A stretch of DNA of 42,376 nt, taken from assembly GCA_902826815.1 (NCBI GenBank), contig CADEGF010000058.1, positions 1 to 42,376 of the forward strand. The letters are read 5' to 3'. Below the pieces are notes generated by a model, which did not search any database, was not told where the DNA came from, and saw nothing but the letters and a program-made list of their open reading frames with translations. This DNA is from an uncultured Mycobacteriaceae bacterium. GTDB taxonomy: Bacteria; Actinomycetota; Actinomycetes; Mycobacteriales; Mycobacteriaceae. This document shows, in pieces, positions 26,001 through 32,821 of this stretch (position 1 is its first letter; each line of letters starts with the position of its first letter). The position numbers and the translations under genes were made by a program.

Positions 26001-26294
26001 CGAGCGGACCCAGTGCAGCGGCTGGAAGCCGATCGGACGCACCACGATCAGCTCGCGGGCGACCGGCTCGAGCAGCAGCTCGGCCTCGCCGACCAGCGTC
26101 GCCAGCTCGGCCTCGATACCGGCCGAGGACACCAGTTCTTCCAGAGACTCCAGCCAGGCGCTGCCCTGGCCGCCGAACGCGACGGCGTAGGGCTCGCCTG
26201 CGGTCAGACGATCGACAAGGGCGTGGCTGGACTGAGGCGCTCCCGAATCGCCATCGCGGCCGGTGGACACCCTGTGCTGTTCATTGATCGTCAC
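17046..26294 (-). CDS. fas: type I fatty acid synthase, multidomain
   Basis: A cytosolic megasynthase of about 3,082 residues that makes the C16-C26 acyl-CoAs used for membrane lipids and as mycolate precursors. Domains in order with approximate positions: acetyltransferase (GHSQG, ~150); enoyl reductase with FMN-barrel start (RSPILLAGMTPTTVDAK, ~420); hot-dog dehydratase (SGDHNPIHTD, ~1,235); malonyl/palmitoyl transferase (CGHSVGEYTALA, ~1,436); Ala/Pro-rich linker (~1,765) and ACP region; ketoreductase (VVTGASKGSIAASVV, ~2,135); ketosynthase (Cys in GACATAAVSVEEG, ~2,735; His in KHDTSTLANDP and SLTGHAKGGAA). Start: GTG 26294 with GAGGAG at 10 bp; an upstream ATG at 26327 would include the ribosome binding site in the coding region. 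Length and sequence match the mycobacterial enzyme along its whole length. acpS follows directly. Confidence 0.98.
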   Translation of the reverse strand: MTINEQHRVSTGRDGDSGAPQSSHALVDRLTAGEPYAVAFGGQGSAWLESLEELVSSAGIEAELATLVGEAELLLEPVARELIVVRPIGFQPLHWVRSLAAEEAVPSAKNLTSAAVSVPGVLLTQIAAVRALNRQGMDLTATPPVAVAGHSQGVLAVEALAANGAKDVELLAMAQLIGTAGTLVARRRGISVLGDNPPMVSVTNADPERIAELLEEFAQDVRTVLPPVLSIRNGRRSVVITGTPEQLSRFELYCEQIAEKEEAERKNKIRGGAVFAPVFDPVQVEVGFHTPRLSDAIDMVGNWAQAVGLDEAMAREMAEAILVRRVDWVKEINDLHEAGARWILDLGPGDILTRLTAPVIRGLGIGIVPAATRGGQRNLFTVGAVPEVAKPWTSYAPTLVTLPDGSVKLSTKFTRLTGRSPILLAGMTPTTVDAKIVAAAANAGHWSELAGGGQVTEEIFDDRIAELASLLEPGRAVQFNSLFLDPYLWKLQVGGKRLVQKARQSGAPIDGVVVSAGIPELEEAVALIEELNEVGISHVVFKPGTIEQIRSVIRIAAEVPTRPVIMHIEGGRAGGHHSWEDLDDLLLATYSELRSRSNITVCVGGGIGTPERSADYLSGRWAQAYGFPLMPVDGILVGTAAMATKESTTSPSVKQMLVDIGGTDNWISAGKAQGGMASSRSQLGADIHEIDNTASRCGRLLDEVAGDAEAVAARRDEIIAAMANTCKPYFGDIGDMTYLQWLRRYVDLAIGDGDSTADTAAPGSPWLADTWRDRFADMLKRAEARLHPKDFGPIGTLFGSAENGTALLETPEQAIAALVARYPDADTIKLHPADVPFFVQLCKTLGKPVNFVPVIDKDVRRWWRSDSLWQAHDARYDADQVCIIPGTQAVAGITKVDEPVGDLLDRFEQASIDQVLASGAEPVSVVTRRQARGDVTGALAVVLDAPDVLWAGRTSINPVHRIGEPATWQVNQNRSATHPSTGARLELSDDDTVTLSVPLSGTWIKIRFTLPTATVDGGMPVVTVDDASDAMRAVLAIAAGADGPDALPVVVNNSAEVTVDWDPEKVADHKGVTATFGAPLAPGLKLVPDALVGLCWPAVFSVIGSAVTDEGFPVVEGLLSLVHLDHAAHLLAELPKTGAELTVVATASAATDTEVGRVVPVEVTISDADGTELAKLEERFAIRGRTGALELTDPPRAGGAMTDNATDTPRRRRRDVTVTAPGDMSAFAVVSGDHNPIHTDRAAALLAGLESPIVHGMWLSAAAQQVVTATDGRAVPPARLIGWTARFLGMVLPGDEVDIRVDRVGIDRGAEILEVAARVGSDLVMAATAQLAAPKTVYAFPGQGIQSKGMGMDVRARSKAARKVWDSADKFTRETLGFSVLHVVRDNPTSLIASGVHYQHPEGVLYLTQFTQVAMATVAAAQVAEMREQGAFVEGAIACGHSVGEYTALACVSGVYELEALLEVVFHRGSKMHDIVPRDEFGRSNYRLAAIRPSQIDLDDNDVVDFVAEISERTGEFLQIVNFNLRGSQYAIAGTVRGLEALEEEVEKRREISGGKRSFILVPGIDVPFHSSVLRVGVADFRRSLERVMPRDADPELLIGKYIPNLVPRPFTLDRDFIQEIRDLVPAEPLDEILADYDTWRNEKPHELCRKVVIELLAWQFASPVRWIETQDLLFIEEAAGGLGVERFVEIGVKSAPTVAGLATNTLKLPEYSHNTTEVLNSERDAPVLFANDTDPAHEDDDEAEVATPAPEAAAEPAAAAAAPAAPAAAPTAPAGAPRPDDITFDAADATMALIALSAKMRIDQIEPLDSIESITDGASSRRNQLLVDLGSELDLGAIDGAAEADLSGLKGQVTKLARTYKPYGPVLSDAINDQLRTALGPSGKRPAAIAERVKKAWELGDGWAKHVTVEVALGTREGTSVRGGGLGGLHEGALADAATVDKVIDAAVAAVAGRRGIAVALPSAGGGAAGGVVDSAALTEFAEQVTGRDGVLASAARTILNQLGLDNPVSTPEAATDAELIDLVTTELGSDWPRLVAPVFDGRKAVLFDDRWASAREDLVKLWLMDEGEIDANWQELSERFEGAGHIVGKQASWWQGRSLAAGRNIHASLFGRAAAGAENPGKGRYSDEIAVVTGASKGSIAASVVAGLLDGGATVIATTSKLDDSRLEFYRNLYRDNARFGAALWVVPANMASYSDIDALVQWVGNEQSENLGPQSIHLKDAQTPTLLFPFAAPRVAGDLSEAGSRSEMEMKVLLWAVQRLIGGLSHIGSERDIASRLHVVLPGSPNRGMFGGDGAYGESKSALDAVVTRWSAESSWAQRVSLAHALIGWTRGTGLMGANDAIVNAVEEAGVTTYSTEQMAAMLLDLCSIESKVCAAQEPLKVDLTGGLGDIDIDMSELAAKAREEMAAESADESDEQDGTIAALPSPPRGFTSATPPAWDDLDIDPADMVVIVGGAELGPYGSSRTRFEMEVDNELSAAGVLELAWTTGLIKWEDDPKPGWYDSESGDLVDESELVERYHDAVVERTGIREFVDDGAIDPDHASPLLVSVFLDKDFTFVVSSEADARAFVQFDPEHTVATPVAGTSDWQVTRKAGTEIRVPRKTKLSRTVGGQIPTGFDPTVYGISADMNTSLDRVAVWNIVATVDAFLGAGFTPTELMRWVHPAMVASTQGTGMGGMTSMQTMYHGNLLGRNKPNDILQEVLPNVVAAHVIQSYVGSYGSMIHPVGACATAAVSVEEGVDKIKLGKAELVVAGGFDDLTLEAIIGFGDMAATADTEMMRAKGISDSKFSRANDRRRLGFLESQGGGTILLARGDLALKMGLPVLAVVGYAQSFADGVHTSIPAPGLGALSAGRGGKESLLSRSLAKLGVGADDIALVSKHDTSTLANDPNETELHERLADSMGRSDGAPLFIVSQKSLTGHAKGGAAVFQMMGMCQMLRDGVIPPNRSLDCVDDELAGSEHFVWVRETLRLGEKFPLKAGLITSLGFGHVSGVIALVHPQAFIAALDPEQRESYREHAGARIFAGQRRLASAIAGGKPLYERPASNRRLDDEAPENREEADMLLDPASRLGENGVYTR

Positions 26295-26417
26295 GTTTTG
26301 TAATCTCCTCAGTCCCGCGTCTTGCACGTCTCACGTCATAGGTCGTCGTATTTGGGTTCGTATCTGGGCTGTCGTTGTCTCGGTGGTGTGGCCCGGCTCC
26401 CCTGAGGGGCCACACTC

Positions 26418-26568
26418 GATTCGTCGTCGAATCCCGACTGGCATCGGACGCGTCCCGCGGACACTCCAGCCGTACTAAGAGTGTCATAAGGGCAAGCACC
26501 AGTTTCACGCCTGAAATGGTTACTGGCGAGTTCTACGCTCGGGTAACCATGTGTTGTGTAACACGTGG
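26418..26568. promoter_or_regulatory. fas upstream region with three inverted repeats
   Basis: The 510-bp gap 26295-26804 holds no gene I can support. Upstream of fas it has GATTCG-4-CGAATC (26418-26433, perfect), GACACTC-12-GAGTGTC (26460-26485, perfect) and CCA-n-GTGTT-4-AACAC-n-TGG (26547-26568). fas in mycobacteria is activated by the TetR-type regulator FasR binding its promoter. One or more of these may be that site, but I do not remember the exact motif. Confidence 0.45.
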
Positions 26569-26804
26569 TCCGAAACCGGCCGAAGGCATCCGGGACAAAC
26601 GTCCTGCATGGAAGTGGTTACGGTTGAGTAGGCGAAACAGTGCAGATCAAGGCATGACTGTGACCAAATCGTTATGTAAAAATTTCGCCTCGTTCGCGGC
26701 GCCCCCGCGGCCGGATCAGACGCGACAACTCGACGGGATTTGTCTAGCCGCGAACGCCAGCCAACGAAAAAAGTTTGCTGGAGTTGCTTACTGATCGGTA
26801 ATAT

Positions 26805-27518
26805 TCAGTCCCATTGACCGAACCTCGGCTTGAGGATGTGGTTGATGTCCACCCCGATACCGCCGACGTTGCGCTTGTCGATCTCGACCTGATGCAAATG
26901 CGCTGCGGGGTGGGTGAAACCCTTCGGAGAGCCCCAGTTGTGCTGCCAGAAATACGAGCCGAGGCCGTCTTGAAGCGCCCAGTCGATGGTCTTGGAATTG
27001 GCGTAGACGCCCACCCGCTGATGCCCGAGGACCGTTTCCCAACCACGCAGATACGGCGCAACCTGCTGCTTGTACTGCTCATATGACGGGTCGTCATCGA
27101 TCGACGCATAGATCGGTGCGCCGTAGGAACCGCCCGCGGCGACGTGTAACTGCCAGCCGCGCTTGGCGTGCAGAACGCCTGCGTTCTGGCCGCCGAGCCA
27201 GTCCGCGGTGTCTTGCTTGCCGAACTGGTAGCAGGAGACGATTTTCAGGCCGCTCTGATAGAGGTCGCGGGCCTCGGGCAGCTGGATCGGCTTGCCAAGC
27301 ATCCACTGTCCGCCGGGCCTGCGGTCGGACACATAGCGGATAGCTCCGTGTGCGCCCGCGGCGCGAATATCGGCGGCTTTGATGACTCCGGCCGCATAGT
27401 CGAGCAGGATTCCCAGCGGCACGGCCGACGCCTGAGGCGGCGCTACCAACGAGGACGCGGCGAGGACCGCCGGGGCAGCGGCCGCGCACTTCAGGAGGTC
27501 CCGTCGGGACATGAACAC
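26805..27518 (-). CDS. Tat-exported DUF1906 glycoside-hydrolase-like protein (Rv2525c-like)
   Basis: A 237-residue secreted protein. The N-terminus has a twin-arginine signal (SRRDLLK followed by an Ala-rich hydrophobic stretch ending ASA), so it is exported folded. The rest is a DUF1906 TIM-barrel resembling glycoside hydrolases, with motifs such as GAIRYVSDR, SCYQFGKQDT and IYASIDDDPS. Its M. tuberculosis counterpart Rv2525c, a Tat substrate beside fas, has been linked to cell-wall homeostasis; no enzyme activity is firmly known to me. Start is GTG 27518 or ATG 27512; neither has a clear Shine-Dalgarno sequence. It is transcribed in the same direction as fas, 510 bp upstream. Confidence 0.88.
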   Translation of the reverse strand: MFMSRRDLLKCAAAAPAVLAASSLVAPPQASAVPLGILLDYAAGVIKAADIRAAGAHGAIRYVSDRRPGGQWMLGKPIQLPEARDLYQSGLKIVSCYQFGKQDTADWLGGQNAGVLHAKRGWQLHVAAGGSYGAPIYASIDDDPSYEQYKQQVAPYLRGWETVLGHQRVGVYANSKTIDWALQDGLGSYFWQHNWGSPKGFTHPAAHLHQVEIDKRNVGGIGVDINHILKPRFGQWD

Positions 27519-27610
27519 GTGCCACAGAATACGTCAAAAACCTCACATTTCACTCTGACGCCACTGGTCACACTTGCATCAAGATTCCCAGAATTTCGGC
27601 CAGCGACGCA

Positions 27611-28789
27611 ATGACGCATGATCGCTGGGTGAGCCCACAGCTGAGCCTCGAGCCGTTCCGCATCGCGATACCCGACTCCGACCTGGCCGATCTGAAGCGC
27701 CGACTGGCCGCGACGCGCTGGCCCGAGCAGTTGCCGGGCATACCATGGCAGCGCGGCGTACCGGTCGATTACCTCAGACAACTAGCCGATTATTGGGCCG
27801 ACGGCTTCGACTGGCGCGCCCAGGAGGCCGAACTCAACTCCCATCCGCAGTTCCGCACGCAGATCGACGGGCAGACGATCCACTTCCAGCACATCGAGTC
27901 ACCCGAGCCGACGGCGCGACCGCTGATCCTGGTGCACGGCTGGCCTGGCTCGGTCGTCGAGTTCCTCGACATCATCGGCCCGCTGACCGATCCGTGCGCC
28001 CACGGTCTCGATCCCGCACAGGCGTTCCATCTCGTCATCCCGTCGCTTGTCGGCTTCGGCTTCTCGACGCCGATTTCGGGTGCCGGGTGGACCCCGATGC
28101 GGATGGCGGCGGCCTTCACCACGTTGATGGCCGGGCTGGGCTACGACCGCTACGGCGTGCAGGGCGGCGACTGGGGCTCCTTCATCGCGCCGCTGATGGG
28201 CGGTCTGGCGCCGGATCGGGTGATCGGCGTGCACGTCAATGCGGCCGCGTTCGGGTTCATGCCAGGCAAGGACCTCAGCGAGGAGGAATTCGCGTCGCTC
28301 ACCGAAGTCGAGCGCAGCAAGGTTGCGCTGGCGCGGGAGTGGGCCGCCGAGAAGACCGGCTACTTCAAGGTTCAGGGCACGCGACCGCAGACCCTGAGCT
28401 ACGGGCTGACCGATTCGCCCGCCGGGCAGCTGGCTTGGATCGTCGAGAAGTTCAAGGAGTGGACCAACTCCGCCAAGGAACTGCCCGACGATGCGGTCCC
28501 CCGCGACCGCCTATTGGCGAACGTATCGCTGTACTGGTTCACCGGCACCGCGGGGTCATCCGCCGACATCTATTACGAATCCAGCCATGCAGGCGCGTTG
28601 CCCGAGCCGTCGGGCGTACCGACCGGCGTCGCGGTGTTCGCCGAGGATGCGGCCATCCGGCGGTACGGCGAACGGTGGCACAACATCACCCACTGGAGCG
28701 ACTTCGACTCCGGCGGGCACTTCGCCGCGATGGAGACCCCACAGTTGCTCGTCGACGACATCCGGGCATTCTTCGCGACCCTCACCTGA
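27611..28789 (+). CDS. epoxide hydrolase (alpha/beta hydrolase with EHN domain)
   Basis: A 392-residue enzyme that opens epoxides to diols through a covalent ester intermediate. An N-terminal EHN domain covers about residues 10-120. The oxyanion-hole motif HGWPGS is at 109-114, the nucleophile Asp187 in GGDWGS and the catalytic His370 in GGHFAAME. It resembles microsomal-type epoxide hydrolases common in mycobacteria. It is divergent from the DUF1906 gene across 92 bp, and a hairpin (28796-28840) starts 7 bp after its stop. The physiological epoxide, whether lipid-derived or xenobiotic, is unknown. Confidence 0.9.
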   Translation: MTHDRWVSPQLSLEPFRIAIPDSDLADLKRRLAATRWPEQLPGIPWQRGVPVDYLRQLADYWADGFDWRAQEAELNSHPQFRTQIDGQTIHFQHIESPEPTARPLILVHGWPGSVVEFLDIIGPLTDPCAHGLDPAQAFHLVIPSLVGFGFSTPISGAGWTPMRMAAAFTTLMAGLGYDRYGVQGGDWGSFIAPLMGGLAPDRVIGVHVNAAAFGFMPGKDLSEEEFASLTEVERSKVALAREWAAEKTGYFKVQGTRPQTLSYGLTDSPAGQLAWIVEKFKEWTNSAKELPDDAVPRDRLLANVSLYWFTGTAGSSADIYYESSHAGALPEPSGVPTGVAVFAEDAAIRRYGERWHNITHWSDFDSGGHFAAMETPQLLVDDIRAFFATLT

Positions 28790-28795
28790 GCGGGT

Positions 28796-28840
28796 TTTCG
28801 GCGCGGAAACGTGCGCTCACGGGGGGTTAGCGCGCCGAAA
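28796..28840. terminator. 10-bp inverted repeat after the epoxide hydrolase gene
   Basis: TTTCGGCGCG (28796-28805) and CGCGCCGAAA (28831-28840) flank a 25-nt loop. It begins 7 bp after the stop, so it may end the transcript, but no T-run follows. Arm/loop layout resembles R1, and it may be a third dispersed stem-loop family. Confidence 0.5.
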
Positions 28841-28887
28841 TCGCAGATGAGGCTGCGGGTTGGCCACGGAATTCGTAGGATCTGCCA

Positions 28888-29982
28888 ATGCACTCGGGGA
28901 TGGCCAGCGCCCAGCAGCGCGTAGATTCCGCTGCCGCCGTTGACGATCCGCAGATTGAATTGATCGGCGTCAGAAAAGAGTTCGGGGATTCCCGGCACAA
29001 GGTGGTCGCTGTCGAGGGTGCGGACCTGAGGGTGGGCGACGGCGAGTTGTTCGCGATCCTGGGCCCGTCGGGTTCGGGTAAGACCACGGTGCTGCGGATG
29101 GTCGCCGGTTTCGAGCAGCCGACGGCGGGGACGATCCGCCTCGACGGCGCCGACGTCACCGCCCTGCCTGCGCGGCGCCGCGACGTCAACACCGTCTTCC
29201 AGGAATACGCGCTGTTTCCTCACATGTCGGTCGCCCAGAACGTGGAGTACGGGCTGAAGGTCAAGGGCGTGGCGCGCGACGAGCGCCGCAGGCGTACATC
29301 CGATGCGCTGGACATGGTCCGGTTGAGCGGCGAGGCGTCGCGCAAACCGGCGCAGCTGTCGGGCGGTCAACGGCAGCGGGTTGCGTTGGCGCGCGCGCTG
29401 GTCGGGCGTCCGCGGGTGCTTCTGCTCGACGAACCGCTTGGCGCACTGGATCTCAAGCTCCGCGAGCAGATGCAGATCGAGCTGAAGGAGATCCAGCGCG
29501 AGGTCGGCATCACGTTCGTCATCGTGACCCACGACCAGGACGAGGCGCTGACCCTGTGCGACCGGCTCGCGGTGTTCAACAACGGCCGCATCGAACAGGT
29601 CGGAAAGGCCCGCGACGTCTACGAGAGCCCGGCGAACCGGTTCGTCGCCGACTTCGTCGGAACGTCGAACGTGCTCGACGGATCGGCTGCGCAAGCCCTT
29701 GTCGGCAGGCCCGGCACCTTCGTGGTGCGGCCCGAACGCATCGCCGTCTTCGCCAAGGGCACCGATCCCGTTTCCGGTGTGCAGACGGTGGATGCGACGG
29801 TTCTCGAGGTCATCTACGCGGGACCGACCACGAAGATCGCCGCAGCGACGGCGAACGGCGTCACGTTGACCGCCACCGTCCTCACCGCAAGCACCTGGCT
29901 GCCCGCAGATCTGCAGCACGGCGCCCCAATCACCTTGGCGTGGCCCGAAAAAGCCCTTCATCAACTGTCAAACGAGGAGTAG
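28888..29982 (+). CDS. polyamine-type ABC transporter ATP-binding protein (PotA-like)
   Basis: A 364-residue ATPase with Walker A GPSGSGKTT, Q-loop FQEYALFPHM, signature LSGGQRQR, Walker B LLLDEPL and switch His in VTHDQDE, plus a C-terminal TOBE regulatory domain (~275-355, with VVRPERIAVF). This domain set is that of the spermidine/putrescine and iron(III) importers. It heads a four-gene operon with a binding lipoprotein 2 bp downstream and two permeases. Start is ATG 28888, with ATG 28900 as alternative. Confidence 0.88.
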   Translation: MHSGMASAQQRVDSAAAVDDPQIELIGVRKEFGDSRHKVVAVEGADLRVGDGELFAILGPSGSGKTTVLRMVAGFEQPTAGTIRLDGADVTALPARRRDVNTVFQEYALFPHMSVAQNVEYGLKVKGVARDERRRRTSDALDMVRLSGEASRKPAQLSGGQRQRVALARALVGRPRVLLLDEPLGALDLKLREQMQIELKEIQREVGITFVIVTHDQDEALTLCDRLAVFNNGRIEQVGKARDVYESPANRFVADFVGTSNVLDGSAAQALVGRPGTFVVRPERIAVFAKGTDPVSGVQTVDATVLEVIYAGPTTKIAAATANGVTLTATVLTASTWLPADLQHGAPITLAWPEKALHQLSNEE

Positions 29983-29984
29983 CC

Positions 29985-31172
29985 ATGAAAGCAACCATTC
30001 GGATCGGACTCGTCCTCGGTGCATGCGCTGCGCTGATCGTCGGGTGCTCGGGCTCCGAGGAATCTGGCGGCTCGGGCGAATCGCCGCCGAAGATGGAGGC
30101 GCTGAGTTCCGTCGGCGACGGTGAAGGCGAGCTGAACCTCATCGCGTGGGCCGGCTACGCAGAGGACGGCTCCAACGACAAGACCGTCGACTGGGTGACG
30201 CCGTTCGAGAAGGAGACCGGCTGTCAGGTGAACGTCAAGCTGGGCAACACATCTGACGAGATGGTTCAGCTGATGCGCACCGGCCAGTACGACGGCGTGT
30301 CGGCCTCCGGCGATGCGACGCTGCGGCTGATCTACGCGGGCGACGTCGCACCGGTCAACACGGACCTGGTGCCGAACTACGCGACGATCTCCGACTTCCT
30401 CAAGGACAAGTCGTGGAACTCGGTGGACGGCCAGATGTACGGCGTTCCGCACGGCTGGGGTGCCAACCTGCTGATGTACAACCTCGAAGTCGTGAAGGAT
30501 GCGCCTGACTCGTGGGGCGCGGTGTTCGACGGCGCCGACAAGTACAAGGGCAAGGTGACCGCCTACGACTCCCCCATCTACATCGCCGACGCGGCCCTGT
30601 ATCTGTCGAAGACCAAGCCGGAGTTGGGCATCAAGGATCCCTATTCGCTCACACCCGAACAGCTCGATGCAGCAGCAGATCTGCTCAAGAAGCAGCGGGA
30701 GAACATCGGCGAGTACTGGTCGGACTACACCAAAGAGGTGCAGTCCTTCGAGTCCGGCACGTCGGTCATCGGCACCACCTGGCAGGTGATCGCGAACCTG
30801 ATCGGCGCCGACAACAAGGTTCAGGTCAACACCGTGCTGCCCAAGGAAGGGGCCACCGGATGGTCGGACACGTGGATGATCTCGTCGAAGGCCGCCCATC
30901 CCAACTGCATGTACAAGTGGATGGACTGGATCACCTCGCCGAAGATCAACGCGCAGGTGGCCGAGTACTTCGGTGAGGCGCCGGGGCAGACGAAGGCGTG
31001 CGACTTCACCACCGAAAAGGACTTCTGCGACATCTTCCACGCCACCGACGCCGACTACGCCGCGCAGATTCACTACTGGACGACGCCACAGAAGCAGTGT
31101 GTCGACGGCAGCGGCGACAACTGCACGACCTACGACGAGTGGGTCACCAAGTGGCAGCAGATCAAGGGGTAA
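29985..31172 (+). CDS. polyamine-type ABC transporter solute-binding lipoprotein (PotD-like)
   Basis: A 395-residue lipoprotein with signal peptide ending in LIVGCSGS and GAGGAG upstream of the ATG. The mature part is a PotD/PotF-type binding protein (NLIAWAGYAEDGS, NTDLVPNYATI, YGVPHGWGANLLMYN). Unlike E. coli PotD it has several cysteines, notably four in the last third (ACDFTTEKDFCD, QCVDGSGDNC), which may form disulfides outside the membrane. It could carry polyamines or another cationic amine or amino-alcohol; the ligand is inferred from the family only. Confidence 0.85.
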   Translation: MKATIRIGLVLGACAALIVGCSGSEESGGSGESPPKMEALSSVGDGEGELNLIAWAGYAEDGSNDKTVDWVTPFEKETGCQVNVKLGNTSDEMVQLMRTGQYDGVSASGDATLRLIYAGDVAPVNTDLVPNYATISDFLKDKSWNSVDGQMYGVPHGWGANLLMYNLEVVKDAPDSWGAVFDGADKYKGKVTAYDSPIYIADAALYLSKTKPELGIKDPYSLTPEQLDAAADLLKKQRENIGEYWSDYTKEVQSFESGTSVIGTTWQVIANLIGADNKVQVNTVLPKEGATGWSDTWMISSKAAHPNCMYKWMDWITSPKINAQVAEYFGEAPGQTKACDFTTEKDFCDIFHATDADYAAQIHYWTTPQKQCVDGSGDNCTTYDEWVTKWQQIKG

Positions 31173-31192
31173 TAGAAGCCAGCCCGATTTCG

Positions 31193-32020
31193 GTGCCGGC
31201 AAGGCGCCGGATCGCGCTGGCTTTCCTCCTGGTCCCGCCGATGGCCTGGCTGGTGCTGGCCTATCTGGGATCGCTTGCGGTGCTTTTGGTCTCGGCTTTC
31301 TGGGGCACCAACAGCTTCACCGGCAAGGTGGTGCACAAGTTCACCACCGACAACATCGTTGCGGCATTCACCGATGAGGTGTTCCGGGTCACGACATTCC
31401 GCACGATCGGCGTGGCACTGCTTGTCACGGTGATCTGCATCGTGCTCGCGGTGCCGCTGGCGCTCTACATGGCGAAGGTGGCCTCCCCGCGGATGCGGGT
31501 GGCGCTGGTGATCGCGGTGACCACCCCGCTGTGGGCCAGCTATCTGGTCAAGGCCTACGCGTGGCGGATGCTGCTCTCACCGGAAGGCCCGCTGGCATGG
31601 GCGGGCGGCTACACACCGGGCTACGGGCTTACCGCGACGGTGATCACGCTGGCCTATCTGTGGCTGCCGTACATGATCATCCCGGTGTTCGCGGCGTTCG
31701 ACCGGGTGCCCGACTCGCTGATCGACGCCAGCTCCGACCTCGGCGCGTCTGACCTGTCCACCGTGCGGATGGTGATGGCGCCGTTGGTCTTTCCTGGTAT
31801 CGCAGCGGGCTCGATCTTCACCTTTTCGCTGTCGCTCGGTGACTACATCGCGGTGACGATCGTGGGCGGTAAGACGCAACTGCTCGGCAACGTCATCTAC
31901 GGCCAACTGGTGACGGCCAACAATCAGCCACTCGCTGCTGCGTTGTCGATCATTCCGTTGGCCGCGATCATCCTCTACCTGCTGGCGATGCGCCGAACCG
32001 GCGCACTGGAGAGCGTCTGA
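31193..32020 (+). CDS. polyamine-type ABC transporter permease (PotB-like)
   Basis: A membrane protein of about 275 residues with six hydrophobic segments, starting at RRRIALAFLLVPPMAWLVL, and the permease coupling motif SLIDASSDLGASDLSTVRMV. The start is uncertain. GTG 31193 puts the first helix right after a basic tail. GTG 31151 overlaps the upstream gene by 22 bp. Neither has a strong Shine-Dalgarno sequence. Its stop shares one base with the next start (TGATG), so the two permeases are coupled. Confidence 0.82.
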   Translation: MPARRRIALAFLLVPPMAWLVLAYLGSLAVLLVSAFWGTNSFTGKVVHKFTTDNIVAAFTDEVFRVTTFRTIGVALLVTVICIVLAVPLALYMAKVASPRMRVALVIAVTTPLWASYLVKAYAWRMLLSPEGPLAWAGGYTPGYGLTATVITLAYLWLPYMIIPVFAAFDRVPDSLIDASSDLGASDLSTVRMVMAPLVFPGIAAGSIFTFSLSLGDYIAVTIVGGKTQLLGNVIYGQLVTANNQPLAAALSIIPLAAIILYLLAMRRTGALESV

Positions 32021-32820
32021 TGCTGTCGTACGGCGCGCGGCGCGCAGTTCGGGCATGGACCGTGCTGATCCTGCTGTTCCTCTACGTCCCGTTGGCTCTG
32101 GTACTGGTCAACGCGTTCAACTCCTCGCGCACGTTCGCCTTCCCACCGACCGGTTTCACCACCCAATGGTGGGTCACCGCATGGCACAGCGAGGGCATGT
32201 GGACGTCGCTGGCCAATTCGGCGTTGGTGGGCCTGGCTGCGACGGCGATAGCGTTGCTGCTGGGCACCATGGCCGCCTTCGCGGTGCAGCGCTACCGCTT
32301 CTTCGGCCGCGAAGTGGTGAGTTTGCTTGTCGTGCTGCCGATCACGCTACCCGGCATCGTCACCGGTATCGCCCTCAACGCGACGTTCACCTCGGCACTG
32401 GGCGTCACGCTCGGCATGGCGACGGTGATCATCGGCCACGCCACGTTCTGCATAGTCATCGTTTTCAACAACACCCAGGCCCGCCTGCGCCGCCTCGGCG
32501 CAGGCCTTGAGGACGCGTCGGCCGACCTCGGCGCATCGCCGTGGCAGACGTTCCGCTACGTGACGTTCCCGATGATGCGCGGTGCACTCGTCGCAGGCGC
32601 GATACTCGCGTTCGCCCTCAGCTTCGACGAGATCGTGGTGACGACGTTCACCGCGGGCCCGAAGGTGCAGACGCTGCCGATCTGGATCTTCGGAAACCTG
32701 TTCCGGCCCAACCAGGCACCCGTCATCAACGTCGTCGCCGCGGCACTGACACTCGTCGCCATCATCCCGGTATGGCTGGCCCAACGCTTCGGCGGCGACC
32801 CCGCCACAACACGCGTATGA
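32020..32820 (+). CDS. polyamine-type ABC transporter permease (PotC-like)
   Basis: A 266-residue permease with about six membrane helices (first: VLILLFLYVPLALVLVNAF) and the coupling motif LEDASADLGASPWQTFRYVT. It is the last gene of the importer operon and pairs with the preceding permease. It ends 1 bp before the stop of the converging MerR-family gene, with no room for a terminator, so the two transcripts probably overlap. Confidence 0.88.
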   Translation: MLSYGARRAVRAWTVLILLFLYVPLALVLVNAFNSSRTFAFPPTGFTTQWWVTAWHSEGMWTSLANSALVGLAATAIALLLGTMAAFAVQRYRFFGREVVSLLVVLPITLPGIVTGIALNATFTSALGVTLGMATVIIGHATFCIVIVFNNTQARLRRLGAGLEDASADLGASPWQTFRYVTFPMMRGALVAGAILAFALSFDEIVVTTFTAGPKVQTLPIWIFGNLFRPNQAPVINVVAAALTLVAIIPVWLAQRFGGDPATTRV

Positions 32821-32821
32821 C

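Noticed and set aside
29961-31202. 413-codon frame antisense to the PotD-like gene
   Set aside because: The sense frame has a signal peptide, lipobox and a full binding-protein match. The antisense frame has no such features.
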